Positions 28,524-34,529 of a stretch of 34,529 bases of DNA are shown piece by piece. Within the stretch, counting starts at the first letter, position 1. Every line of letters begins with the position of its first letter. The position numbers and the translations under genes were made by a program. Source of the stretch: an uncultured Kiloniellales bacterium (GTDB lineage: Bacteria > Pseudomonadota > Alphaproteobacteria > Kiloniellales > JAKSDN01). The stretch lies in the NCBI GenBank assembly GCA_947258885.1, contig CAMYKD010000066.1, forward strand, positions 1-34,529. Direction: 5' to 3'. The notes under the pieces were generated by a model. That model was not told the DNA's origin and searched no databases. It saw only the letters and a program-made list of their open reading frames with translations.

Positions 28524-28898
28524 ATGGAAAACCGCCGGCAAAGGAACGCTTTCTGGGCGGCCGTGCTTTTCTGGGTTGTCGTCGCGCTCATCGCCGCCGT
28601 GGTTTCCTTCTCCTATATCGGCTGGCTGGGCGTCGGGTTGCTTGGCTTGATCGGGCTCTTGGTATCCATTCGACTCGACCTGCACGGCGGACATGCCGTG
28701 CCGGACACCGGGCAGGGCACGACGGCGGTCGGGCTCTACGCCAAGCAGCTGGAGGAACAGACGCGATCCTCGCCGGATCAGAAGCTGGCCGACAAGGAGC
28801 GGCGCGCCGAGCGATCGAAGCTGCTTTACCTGATCAATACGGTCTGCATGTGCCTGATCATTTTCGGCTTTTACATGTTCATCCGGTTTCAGCTCTGA
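28524..28898 (+). CDS. Small unrecognised membrane protein
   Basis: A 124-aa protein of unknown family. Hydrophobic segments lie at about 10-29, 31-49 and 100-121; between them is a soluble, charged stretch (50-99) with LYAKQLEEQTRSSPDQKLADKERRAERSK, likely helical. A basic N-terminus (MENRRQRN) suggests that end is cytoplasmic. The frame opens earlier, but the ATG at 28524 has GGAG 8 nt upstream and precedes the first membrane segment directly. It is divergent from proS with a 208-nt spacer holding only a weak -10-like TACTAT (28492-28497). Confidence 0.7.
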   Translation: MENRRQRNAFWAAVLFWVVVALIAAVVSFSYIGWLGVGLLGLIGLLVSIRLDLHGGHAVPDTGQGTTAVGLYAKQLEEQTRSSPDQKLADKERRAERSKLLYLINTVCMCLIIFGFYMFIRFQL

Positions 28899-28940
28899 GC
28901 ACGCGGCCGGTGCCGGACTCGATGCGCGTCCAGACAGTCC

Positions 28941-29366
28941 TTAGCCCCCGGCCAGCCGCTCCCGGCATTTCGCGGCCAGTTCCGCCTCGCCCGCGTCTTC
29001 CAGCGGCCGGCCGTTGAAGTATGCGCGCCCGTCCCGCAGCTCGATGGTGCCGATGAGGACCCTGGCCTCGACGGCTGGGTGGCCCGGGCCGGAGCCGAGA
29101 CGCTCGAAGAGGTCGAGTTCGATCGGGATCAGAAGATTCTCGGACGGCTGAATCGAAATATCGCCTTCGGGTTCGGCCGGCGCGACTGCATGGCCGCGCA
29201 CATCGATACCAGGTTGATAGGCGACGTCGGGCGCCGGCCGGTGGGCGACAAGGCGCTTGCAGTCGGCCTGCGTCATGCGCAGGATGGCATCCGCCGCCGA
29301 CGCAGGGATGGCGGCCACGAGCAGGAGCGACAGGCTCGCTGTCAGACTGGCACCAAGGCGCTGCAT
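28941..29366 (-). CDS. Unrecognised periplasmic protein
   Basis: A 141-aa protein with a clear Sec signal peptide: hydrophobic residues 6-22 and a cleavage site near PASA-AD (24/25). The mature part holds two cysteines (Cys36 and Cys134) that could form a disulfide, and the motif CKRLVAHRPAPDVAYQPGID with several prolines, followed by a beta-rich region (IELDLFERL, ARVLIGTIELRDGRAYFNGR). Similar small secreted proteins occur in alphaproteobacteria, but I do not know a function. It is convergent with the small membrane protein gene (42-nt gap) and divergent from the permease gene. Confidence 0.75.
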   Translation of the reverse strand: MQRLGASLTASLSLLLVAAIPASAADAILRMTQADCKRLVAHRPAPDVAYQPGIDVRGHAVAPAEPEGDISIQPSENLLIPIELDLFERLGSGPGHPAVEARVLIGTIELRDGRAYFNGRPLEDAGEAELAAKCRERLAGG

Positions 29367-29375
29367 GGCCGAACT

Positions 29376-29393
29376 TTAGCCACGCCAGGCTAA
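29376..29393. promoter_or_regulatory. TTAGCC-6-GGCTAA inverted repeat upstream of the periplasmic protein gene
   Basis: TTAGCC (29376-29381) and GGCTAA (29388-29393) form a perfect 6-bp inverted repeat 10 nt upstream of the minus-strand ATG at 29366. It may be an operator or an RNA stem in the leader. No convincing promoter could be assigned around it. Confidence 0.3.
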
Positions 29394-29521
29394 CAAAGCC
29401 ATAAGCCCTGTTCGCCGGTCGCAAAAGGGGGAAGTGAGAGCGCAGCTAGGGCGCGACGGTACCGGCTAGGCTTCGGTCCCAGGGCGGCACGCGGCCGGTT
29501 GCGAGATCCGAGGGGGAAAGA

Positions 29522-30808
29522 ATGCTGAAACTGTTCAAGCTGGCCGAACATCAGACGACCGTGCGGACAGAGGTCCTGGCGGGTTTCACGACCTTCCTGA
29601 CGATGGCCTACATCACCTTCGTCAACCCGGCGATCCTCTCCGATGTCGGCATGGATTTCGGGGCGGTCTTCGTGGCGACCTGCGTGGCGGCGGCGGTCGG
29701 CACGCTGATCATGGGGCTCTACGCCAACTTCCCGATCGCGTTGGCGCCGGGCATGGGACTGAACGCCTTCTTCGCCTATGCCGTGGTCGGCAGCATGGGC
29801 TACGCCTGGCAGACGGCGCTCGGCGCGGTGTTCATTTCCGGCGTGCTCTTCGTCATCCTCAGCTTGCTGCCGGTGCGCGCCTGGATCATCAACTCGATCC
29901 CCAAGACCCTCAAGCTGGCGATCTCGGCCGGAATCGGGCTGTTTCTCGCGATCATCGCGCTGAAGAACGCCGGCATCGTGGTGGACCATCCGGCCACGCT
30001 GGTCACCTTGGGCGACGTCACGGCCCCGGCCGTCCTGCTCGCCGCGGCCGGCTTCGTCATCATGATCGTGCTCGACGCTCACAGGATCCCGGGCGCGGTG
30101 ATCATCGGCATCCTCGCGGTCACCGCCGTCGGCGTCCTGTTCGGCGTCTCCGAGTGGAAGGGCCTGGCCTCGCTGCCGCCCGATCCCATGCCGACCTTCC
30201 TGCAGCTCGATCTCGCCGGGGCGTTCGAGATCGGCCTGCTGACAGTGATCTTCACCTTCCTGCTGGTCGACCTGTTCGATACGGCCGGCACCCTGGTCGG
30301 CCTCGCCCACCGCGCCGGCATGCTCGACGCCAAGGGCCATCTTCCGGGGGTCGGCCGGGCGCTGCTGGCCGACAGCACGGCGACGGTGGCCGGCGCCCTG
30401 ATGGGCACTTCGACGACCACCAGCTATATCGAGAGCGCGGCCGGCATCAAGGCGGGCGGCCGCACCGGGCTGACCGCCGTGGTCGTCGCGGGCCTGTTCC
30501 TGCTCACCCTGTTCTTCTCGCCCCTGGCCCAGACCGTGCCCGGCTATGCGACCGCGCCGGCCCTGCTCTACGTCGCCTGCCTGATGGCCCGTGGCCTGGC
30601 GGAGATCGATTGGGAGGACGCGACCGAATATGCGCCCGCGGTGATCACCGCGATAGCCATGCCGCTGACCTTCTCGATCGCCCATGGCATCGGCATCGGT
30701 TTCATCACCTATGCCGTCGTCAAGATCGTCGGCGGCAAGTGGCGCGAGTGCCCGCCCGCCGTCCTCGTGATCGGCGTGCTGTTCGCCCTCAAGTTCGCCG
30801 CATTCTGA
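29522..30808 (+). CDS. NCS2-family purine permease (AzgA/GhxP type)
   Basis: A 428-aa inner-membrane transporter of the COG2252 branch of the nucleobase-cation symporters, which import adenine or guanine/hypoxanthine with protons. Hydrophobic segments fill the protein in the expected inverted repeat of about 14 segments. Family motifs are visible: TFLTMAYITFVNPAILS (24-40), LAPGMGLNAFFAY (74-86), LVDLFDTAGTLVGLA and GTSTTTSYIESAAGI (near 295). The exact substrate cannot be read from the sequence. A GAGGGGG site precedes the ATG. It appears to be a single-gene unit. Confidence 0.92.
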   Translation: MLKLFKLAEHQTTVRTEVLAGFTTFLTMAYITFVNPAILSDVGMDFGAVFVATCVAAAVGTLIMGLYANFPIALAPGMGLNAFFAYAVVGSMGYAWQTALGAVFISGVLFVILSLLPVRAWIINSIPKTLKLAISAGIGLFLAIIALKNAGIVVDHPATLVTLGDVTAPAVLLAAAGFVIMIVLDAHRIPGAVIIGILAVTAVGVLFGVSEWKGLASLPPDPMPTFLQLDLAGAFEIGLLTVIFTFLLVDLFDTAGTLVGLAHRAGMLDAKGHLPGVGRALLADSTATVAGALMGTSTTTSYIESAAGIKAGGRTGLTAVVVAGLFLLTLFFSPLAQTVPGYATAPALLYVACLMARGLAEIDWEDATEYAPAVITAIAMPLTFSIAHGIGIGFITYAVVKIVGGKWRECPPAVLVIGVLFALKFAAF

Positions 30809-30948
30809 GCGGCGGTTCGTTGTCGGCGCTTGGCGCCTGATCCGGATTTGAACGAAGGCTACTCGTCTGGCGGGTACCCCGTAATCGGACCTATGCGCCG
30901 ATTGTGAACAAACATTTCAATTTTCGATAGTGAGACTCGACGTCCGAT

Positions 30949-30969
30949 TCTGGGCAGGGCGAGCCCAGA
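30949..30969 (+). other. Perfect 7-bp inverted repeat downstream of the permease gene
   Basis: TCTGGGC and GCCCAGA flank a 7-nt loop (AGGGCGA). It could form a stable RNA stem about 140 nt after the permease stop. No U-tract follows directly, so it is not a standard intrinsic terminator; it may help end the transcript with Rho or be a protein site. Confidence 0.35.
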
Positions 30970-31151
30970 CCCCTCGTTCTCGACAGCCTGGCTTGCTCCC
31001 GAATCCTTCCATTACTCTTTTGTTATTAAATAATATTTTGGTTGTTCAATCCGCTCGAGTCGGGTCTTGGGCGAAACGGCGGAGGTTTACGAAAACTTCA
31101 CAACCCTGGCGTCACTATGGTCGTTCGAGTTCGGTCATGGATTATTCGTGC

Positions 31152-31157
31152 TACAAT
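31152..31157 (+). promoter_or_regulatory. Candidate -10 element (TACAAT) for the PilJ-N-like gene
   Basis: TACAAT matches the -10 consensus at 5 of 6 positions and would place the start near 31164, about 40 nt before the ATG. No good -35 lies at the right distance (GTTCGG or TTCGGT is the nearest), so an activator or another sigma factor may be needed. Confidence 0.3.
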
Positions 31158-31203
31158 ATGCAGGTGTGGTGCTGCCGCTATATGCGACGTGGAAGGACGT
31201 GGG

Positions 31204-32115
31204 ATGTCTTCGTCTAGTTTTCTAGAAAAACCGGCCGAAAAGCGCACCGGTCGGCTTATAACGATGGTCTGTGCGATCGCGCTGGGGGTTACCGCGGGGG
31301 CCGGCGCGGGTCTTGCCGAGACCAAGAACCTCAATCACATCATCAACTTCGCCGGCATGCAGCGCACGCTGACACAAAAGATCAGCAAGGAATCCCTGCT
31401 CGTGGCGCTGGGAGTCGATCGGGAAGAAAATCTCCGGAACCTAGAAGAAAGCAGAGCCTTGTTCGACCGTACGTTGAAAGGTCTACGCAACGGCGATGCT
31501 GTCCTGGGCCTGCCACCGACAACCGAGCCCGATGTTTTGGACCATCTCGGCAAGGTCGAGGAGCTGTGGCCGCTGCTCGAAACCGTCGTCCGTAACAGTG
31601 TCGCCGGCCAGAACGTCACGGCCCAGGGTATCGACACCATTGTCGAACTGAATTTGCCTCTCTTGCAGGCTGCGGACGACACGGTGAAGGCCTATGAGCG
31701 GGGGGCACGCGGCGGAAACGTCAATCTCGTTTCCATGCTCACGGTGGCCCTCGACGTGTCGGGGCAGCAGCGGATGCTGAGCCAGAAGATGTTCAAGGAG
31801 TATCTTCTGATCGCCTATGGCTACGAAGAGCGAAGCAACCGGCGGAACCTGCGCGGTACCATTAAGCTGTTCGATCGCACGCTCCAGAGTTTGATTGAAG
31901 GCGACAACGATCAGGGAATTCTGCGCGCACCAACCCCGGAAATCAGGGCCCGGCTGCGGGTTGTCGAACGGCTGTGGGACGAAATCCGGCCGCAATTGGA
32001 GCCATTTGGGAAGGCCGGAAGACCCGATCCCGGCGCCATCGCGAAAGCGGCACAAGTAAATCAGCTGCTGCTCGAAGAATTGGACCAGGCCGTGACCCTG
32101 TACGAACGCTTGTAG
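31204..32115 (+). CDS. Secreted protein with two PilJ-N-like (type IV pili MCP N-terminal) domains
   Basis: A 303-aa protein with a signal peptide (basic RTGR, hydrophobic 19-37, cleavage near GLA-ET) and two copies of one helical domain. Copy 1 begins AGMQRTLTQKISKESLL (50-66) and copy 2 SGQQRMLSQKMFKEYLL (186-202). Further matching segments are LFDRTLKGL/LFDRTLQSL, VEELWPLLE/VERLWDEIR and DDTVKAYERG/DQAVTLYERL. The QRMLSQ motif marks the PilJ-N family, the ligand-sensing region of PilJ chemoreceptors, related to NarX-type sensors. There is no second membrane segment, HAMP, kinase or methyl-accepting region, so it is probably a free periplasmic binding or sensing protein. The ligand is unknown. 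The frame opens at 31042, but the ATG at 31204 has AAGGA upstream and gives the signal peptide. Confidence 0.85.
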   Translation: MSSSSFLEKPAEKRTGRLITMVCAIALGVTAGAGAGLAETKNLNHIINFAGMQRTLTQKISKESLLVALGVDREENLRNLEESRALFDRTLKGLRNGDAVLGLPPTTEPDVLDHLGKVEELWPLLETVVRNSVAGQNVTAQGIDTIVELNLPLLQAADDTVKAYERGARGGNVNLVSMLTVALDVSGQQRMLSQKMFKEYLLIAYGYEERSNRRNLRGTIKLFDRTLQSLIEGDNDQGILRAPTPEIRARLRVVERLWDEIRPQLEPFGKAGRPDPGAIAKAAQVNQLLLEELDQAVTLYERL

Positions 32116-32144
32116 TGGTGCCGCGGACCCCAGGACGGGCCACG

Positions 32145-32381
32145 TTACCGGGCGCGGAACGTGATGAGTTCGCTCTCGATCAGCACATAGGCGATGCCCC
32201 AGAGAACCGCGGCGATCACGGTGGTAATGAAGGCCTTACGGAGCATCATGGGCTTGGCCGGCGCACTGGTCGCATGGCCTGGCGCGTGCTCGTCGGGCAC
32301 CCGGACACCCCAGGGAAGCACCGTGAACAGCACGACCCACCAGATCATCACGTAGACCAGCACACCGGTAAACCAGTTCAT
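32145..32381 (-). CDS. DUF1467 family membrane protein
   Basis: A 78-aa protein with two membrane segments: residues 5-26 (GVLVYVMIWWVVLFTVLPWGV) and about 49-68 (AFITTVIAAVLWGIAYVLIE), separated by a short loop with PDEHAPGHATSAPAKP. The WWVVLFTVLPWGV pattern and the place between mce and proS identify the alphaproteobacterial DUF1467 family; its function is unknown. It starts 26 nt after the mce stop, within the rnj-mce-DUF1467 run. It is convergent with the PilJ-N-like gene. Confidence 0.85.
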   Translation of the reverse strand: MNWFTGVLVYVMIWWVVLFTVLPWGVRVPDEHAPGHATSAPAKPMMLRKAFITTVIAAVLWGIAYVLIESELITFRAR

Positions 32382-32407
32382 GACGGGAGTCCCGCGCCGC
32401 CCTGTGT

Positions 32408-32812
32408 CTAGACCTGCTCCAGTTCGATCAGCGTACCGGAGAAATCCTTCGGATGCAGGAACAGGACCGGCTTGTCGTGCGCGCCGGTCTTCGGCTCGCC
32501 GTCGCCCAGAACCCGCGCTCCGCCGGCGACCAGCCGGTCGCGCGCGGCCAGGATATCGTCGACCTCATAGCAGAGGTGGTGCATGCCGCCGGAGGGATTG
32601 CGCGCCAGGAAGCCATGGATCGGCGAGTCCGCACCCAAAGGAGAAAGCAGCTCGATCTTGGTATTGGGCAGCTCGACAAACACCACCGTGACACCGTGCG
32701 CCGGTTGGTCCAGAGGCTCGGAAACCCGGCCCCCCAAGACGTTCCGGTACTGCGCGGCGGCCGCCGCCAGGTCCGGCACTGCAATGGCCACGTGGTTCAA
32801 GCGTCCAATCAT
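32408..32812 (-). CDS. mce: Methylmalonyl-CoA/ethylmalonyl-CoA epimerase
   Basis: A 134-aa vicinal-oxygen-chelate enzyme that interconverts the (2R) and (2S) epimers of methylmalonyl-CoA, linking propionate metabolism to succinyl-CoA. Likely metal ligands are His7 (LNHVAIAV), a His of the HHLCYEV pair (78-79) and Glu130 (GTLIELEQ). The whole sequence follows the MCE pattern, including KIELLSPLG and FLHPKDFSGTLIE. GGGAG lies upstream of the ATG. The gene follows rnj by 52 nt. Confidence 0.93.
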   Translation of the reverse strand: MIGRLNHVAIAVPDLAAAAAQYRNVLGGRVSEPLDQPAHGVTVVFVELPNTKIELLSPLGADSPIHGFLARNPSGGMHHLCYEVDDILAARDRLVAGGARVLGDGEPKTGAHDKPVLFLHPKDFSGTLIELEQV

Positions 32813-32864
32813 GTCGCGCGCTCCCTTCCGGGCCCGGATTAACAGATAACGTCCGGCGATTCCA

Positions 32865-34529
32865 TCACAAGCGGATCAGGTGCACCCGGGTGACCGGCTT
32901 CTTGCCGACCGCACGAAACAAGGCGCGGCGCACGGCCAAGCGGGCGGTCTCGCTCACTCGTTCGTCGCTGGTCCGGGCGCCGGGCGGCAGCTTGCTCACA
33001 TCATCCTTGAGCGCGTCGAGCGCCTCGAGGACGACCTCGACCTCGGTCTCGGGGTCGAGCACCCCCTGCAGCGCCAAGCGCGGCTCGGCCCGGAGCGCGC
33101 CCTCGGCGTCCACCACGAGAGTGACCAGGGCGACGCCGTTGTAGAGCAGGCGCTGGCGTTCGCGCAGCACCGGGCTCCGGTCCGGAATCAACCGTGTCCC
33201 ATCGAGGATCAGGCGCCCCGTCGGCACGTGATCGAAGATTTCCACGGCTCCGGGTGCGAGGTTGATCAGGGTCCCGTTCTCGGCCACGATCGCCTGCGGC
33301 ACCTGGCACGCCCGCGCCAGCTCGGCATGTTCGGCCAAGTGGCGCGCCTCGCCGTGCACCGGGATCGCGACCTGCGGGCGGACCCACTGATACATCTGCG
33401 CCAACTCGTCGCGCGCGGGATGGCCCGAGACGTGGGTGAAGTGATCCCGGTCCGTGACCACCTTGATGCCCTGGCGCACCAGTTCGTTCTGAAGGGCGCT
33501 GATCGCCTTTTCGTTGCCCGGTATGACGCGGGAGGAAAACACCACGGCGTCGCCCCGCTCGAGGCTCACCTCCGGGTGATCGTCGCGAACGATGCGCGAC
33601 AGGGCCGAACGCGGTTCGCCCTGGCTGCCGGTGCACAGCAGCAGCACCTCGTCGCGCGGCAGAAAACCGACGTCGCGGTCGGACACTAGGGGCGGCAGGT
33701 CGGCGAGGTAGCCGCAGTCCCGCGCCGCCTGATAGATCCTGTGCATGGAGCGGCCGACCAGCGCGACGTGCCGGCCGTGCGCCTCGCCGACCCGCATCGC
33801 GGTCTCCAGCCGCGCCACGTTGGTGGCGAAACAGGCAACGACCACGCGCCCCTCGAAGCCGCCGACGAGCTCGGTCAGGCTTTCGCGCACCTCGCCCTCG
33901 GACCCCGACTCCCCCTCGACCAGCGCGTTGGTCGAATCGCACACCATGGCAAGCACGCCTTCCTCGGCGAGCCGCCGCAGAGCGGCCTCGTCGTAGTCGT
34001 CGCCGACCAGCGGTTCGGGATCCAGCTTCCAGTCGCCGGTATGGAGCACGGTTCCCGCCGCGGTCCGGATCGCCACGGCATTAGGCTCGGGAATCGAGTG
34101 CGTCAGGGTGATCAGCTCCAGTTCGAAGGGGCCGACCGTGAAGCGCCCCGACATCGGCACCTCGGTTATTTCCGCGTCCTCGGCAAAGCCGTTTTCCCGC
34201 AGCTTGCGCCGCAGCACGCCCGCGGTGAAGGGCGTGGCGTAGATCGGGCAGCGGAGGCGCGGCCAGAGGTAGGGCACGGCGCCGATGTGATCCTCGTGGG
34301 CGTGGGTCAGGACCAGGCCCGCCAGCTTGTTCTTCTGGTCTTCGATGAAGGTCGGGTCCGGCATGACCAGGTCGACGCCCGGCAGGCGCTCCTCGGCAAA
34401 GGTGATGCCCAGGTCGATCATCAGCCAGGCGCCATCGTGACCATAGAGGTTCAGGTTCATGCCGATCTCGCCGGTCCCGCCGAGCGGCAGGAACCAGAGG
34501 TCGCCTGGCCCTGCCAGCCTGCTCGCCCG
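32865..34529 (-). CDS. rnj: Ribonuclease J (5' end beyond the window)
   Basis: A metallo-beta-lactamase / beta-CASP ribonuclease with 5'-3' exonuclease and endonuclease activity in RNA maturation and decay. The zinc motif THAHEDHIGAVPY is at residues 52-64 counted from the internal Met at 34460; the beta-CASP domain includes CTGSQGEPRSALSRI, and HVSGHPARDEL and PVHGEARHL follow, with a C-terminal domain. That Met is not the start: the open frame continues upstream for 23 codons to the edge and encodes DLWFLPLGGTGEIG, the normal N-terminal segment of RNase J. About 10 residues or fewer are probably missing. It leads the rnj-mce-DUF1467 cluster. Confidence 0.95.
   Translation of the reverse strand, partial: RASRLAGPGDLWFLPLGGTGEIGMNLNLYGHDGAWLMIDLGITFAEERLPGVDLVMPDPTFIEDQKNKLAGLVLTHAHEDHIGAVPYLWPRLRCPIYATPFTAGVLRRKLRENGFAEDAEITEVPMSGRFTVGPFELELITLTHSIPEPNAVAIRTAAGTVLHTGDWKLDPEPLVGDDYDEAALRRLAEEGVLAMVCDSTNALVEGESGSEGEVRESLTELVGGFEGRVVVACFATNVARLETAMRVGEAHGRHVALVGRSMHRIYQAARDCGYLADLPPLVSDRDVGFLPRDEVLLLCTGSQGEPRSALSRIVRDDHPEVSLERGDAVVFSSRVIPGNEKAISALQNELVRQGIKVVTDRDHFTHVSGHPARDELAQMYQWVRPQVAIPVHGEARHLAEHAELARACQVPQAIVAENGTLINLAPGAVEIFDHVPTGRLILDGTRLIPDRSPVLRERQRLLYNGVALVTLVVDAEGALRAEPRLALQGVLDPETEVEVVLEALDALKDDVSKLPPGARTSDERVSETARLAVRRALFRAVGKKPVTRVHLIRL

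Larger units (their letters stand above)
30809..31203. other. Intergenic region between the permease and the PilJ-N-like gene
   Basis: This 395-nt gap has no supported gene; its short frames lack ribosome binding sites. It contains a hairpin GGCGC-TTG-GCGCC (30825-30837) just after the permease, a perfect 7-bp inverted repeat (30949-30969), an AT-rich patch (31010-31040, TTATTAAATAATATTTT) and a possible -10 element TACAAT (31152-31157) ahead of the next gene. The AT-rich patch stands out from the GC-rich surroundings. Confidence 0.55.

Noticed and set aside
26942-29017. 691-codon plus-strand frame antisense to proS
   Set aside because: It is explained by proS codon bias and runs across unrelated genes and spacers.
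29390-30685. 431-codon minus-strand frame antisense to the permease
   Set aside because: It is very rich in Arg, Asp, Gly and Gln with no motif; the permease on the plus strand has clear family motifs.
30825-30837. Intrinsic terminator after the permease
   Set aside because: The GGCGC/GCGCC hairpin is short and no U-tract follows.
31204-32115. Methyl-accepting chemotaxis receptor
   Set aside because: Only the PilJ-N-like sensing part is present; there is no HAMP domain, no signalling coiled coil and no second membrane segment.

Overview
The window is GC-rich, tightly packed chromosomal DNA of an alphaproteobacterium, most likely from the Rhodospirillales or a close relative. The assignment rests on gene content and order: an rpsB-tsf-pyrH-frr-uppS-cdsA-dxr-rseP-bamA-skp-lpxD-fabZ-lpxA-lpxI-lpxB run with LpxI in place of LpxH, a short ProRS without the inserted editing domain, and an RNase J / methylmalonyl-CoA epimerase / DUF1467 neighbourhood. 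No rRNA, tRNA, CRISPR array, insertion sequence or prophage gene was seen.

Layout. (1) 1-749: the 5' end of an unrecognised minus-strand gene with a near-consensus promoter and candidate operator, then a 587-bp spacer holding an inverted pair of REP-like hairpins (REPIN-like). (2) 750-5289, plus strand: glnS, gltX and gltA, i.e. two class Ic aminoacyl-tRNA synthetases and citrate synthase; gltA has its own candidate promoter. (3) 5305-20567, minus strand: a 16-gene run from rpsB down to lpxB and a glyoxalase I gene. It joins translation factors (S2, EF-Ts, RRF), UMP kinase, isoprenoid and phospholipid steps (Dxr, UppS, CdsA), outer-membrane assembly (RseP, BamA, Skp) and lipid A synthesis (LpxD, FabZ, LpxA, LpxI, LpxB). 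Many genes overlap or lie within 10 nt. (4) 20752-24225, minus: dnaE. (5) 24436-24966, plus: a PilZ protein and a 57-aa DUF3012-type lipoprotein. (6) 25035-28315, minus: lolD, lolC, proS. (7) 28524-32115: accessory block with a small membrane protein, a periplasmic protein, an NCS2 purine permease and a periplasmic protein made of two PilJ-N-like repeats. (8) 32145-34529, minus: DUF1467 protein, mce, and rnj running off the right edge.

Most genes are housekeeping and act in translation, outer-membrane biogenesis or replication. The more unusual content is in details. The acidic C-terminal tail of ribosomal protein S2 is encoded by 54-nt tandem repeats, and one repeat has lost 5 nt, so the reading frame switches to an Arg-rich tail. 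The two REP hairpins differ by compensatory base-pair swaps. An inverted pair of DnaA-box-like sites lies upstream of dnaE. The 303-aa secreted protein is an internal duplication of a sensor-type domain with no output domain. No clear new multi-gene system was found; the least characterised stretch is 28.5-32.1 kb.
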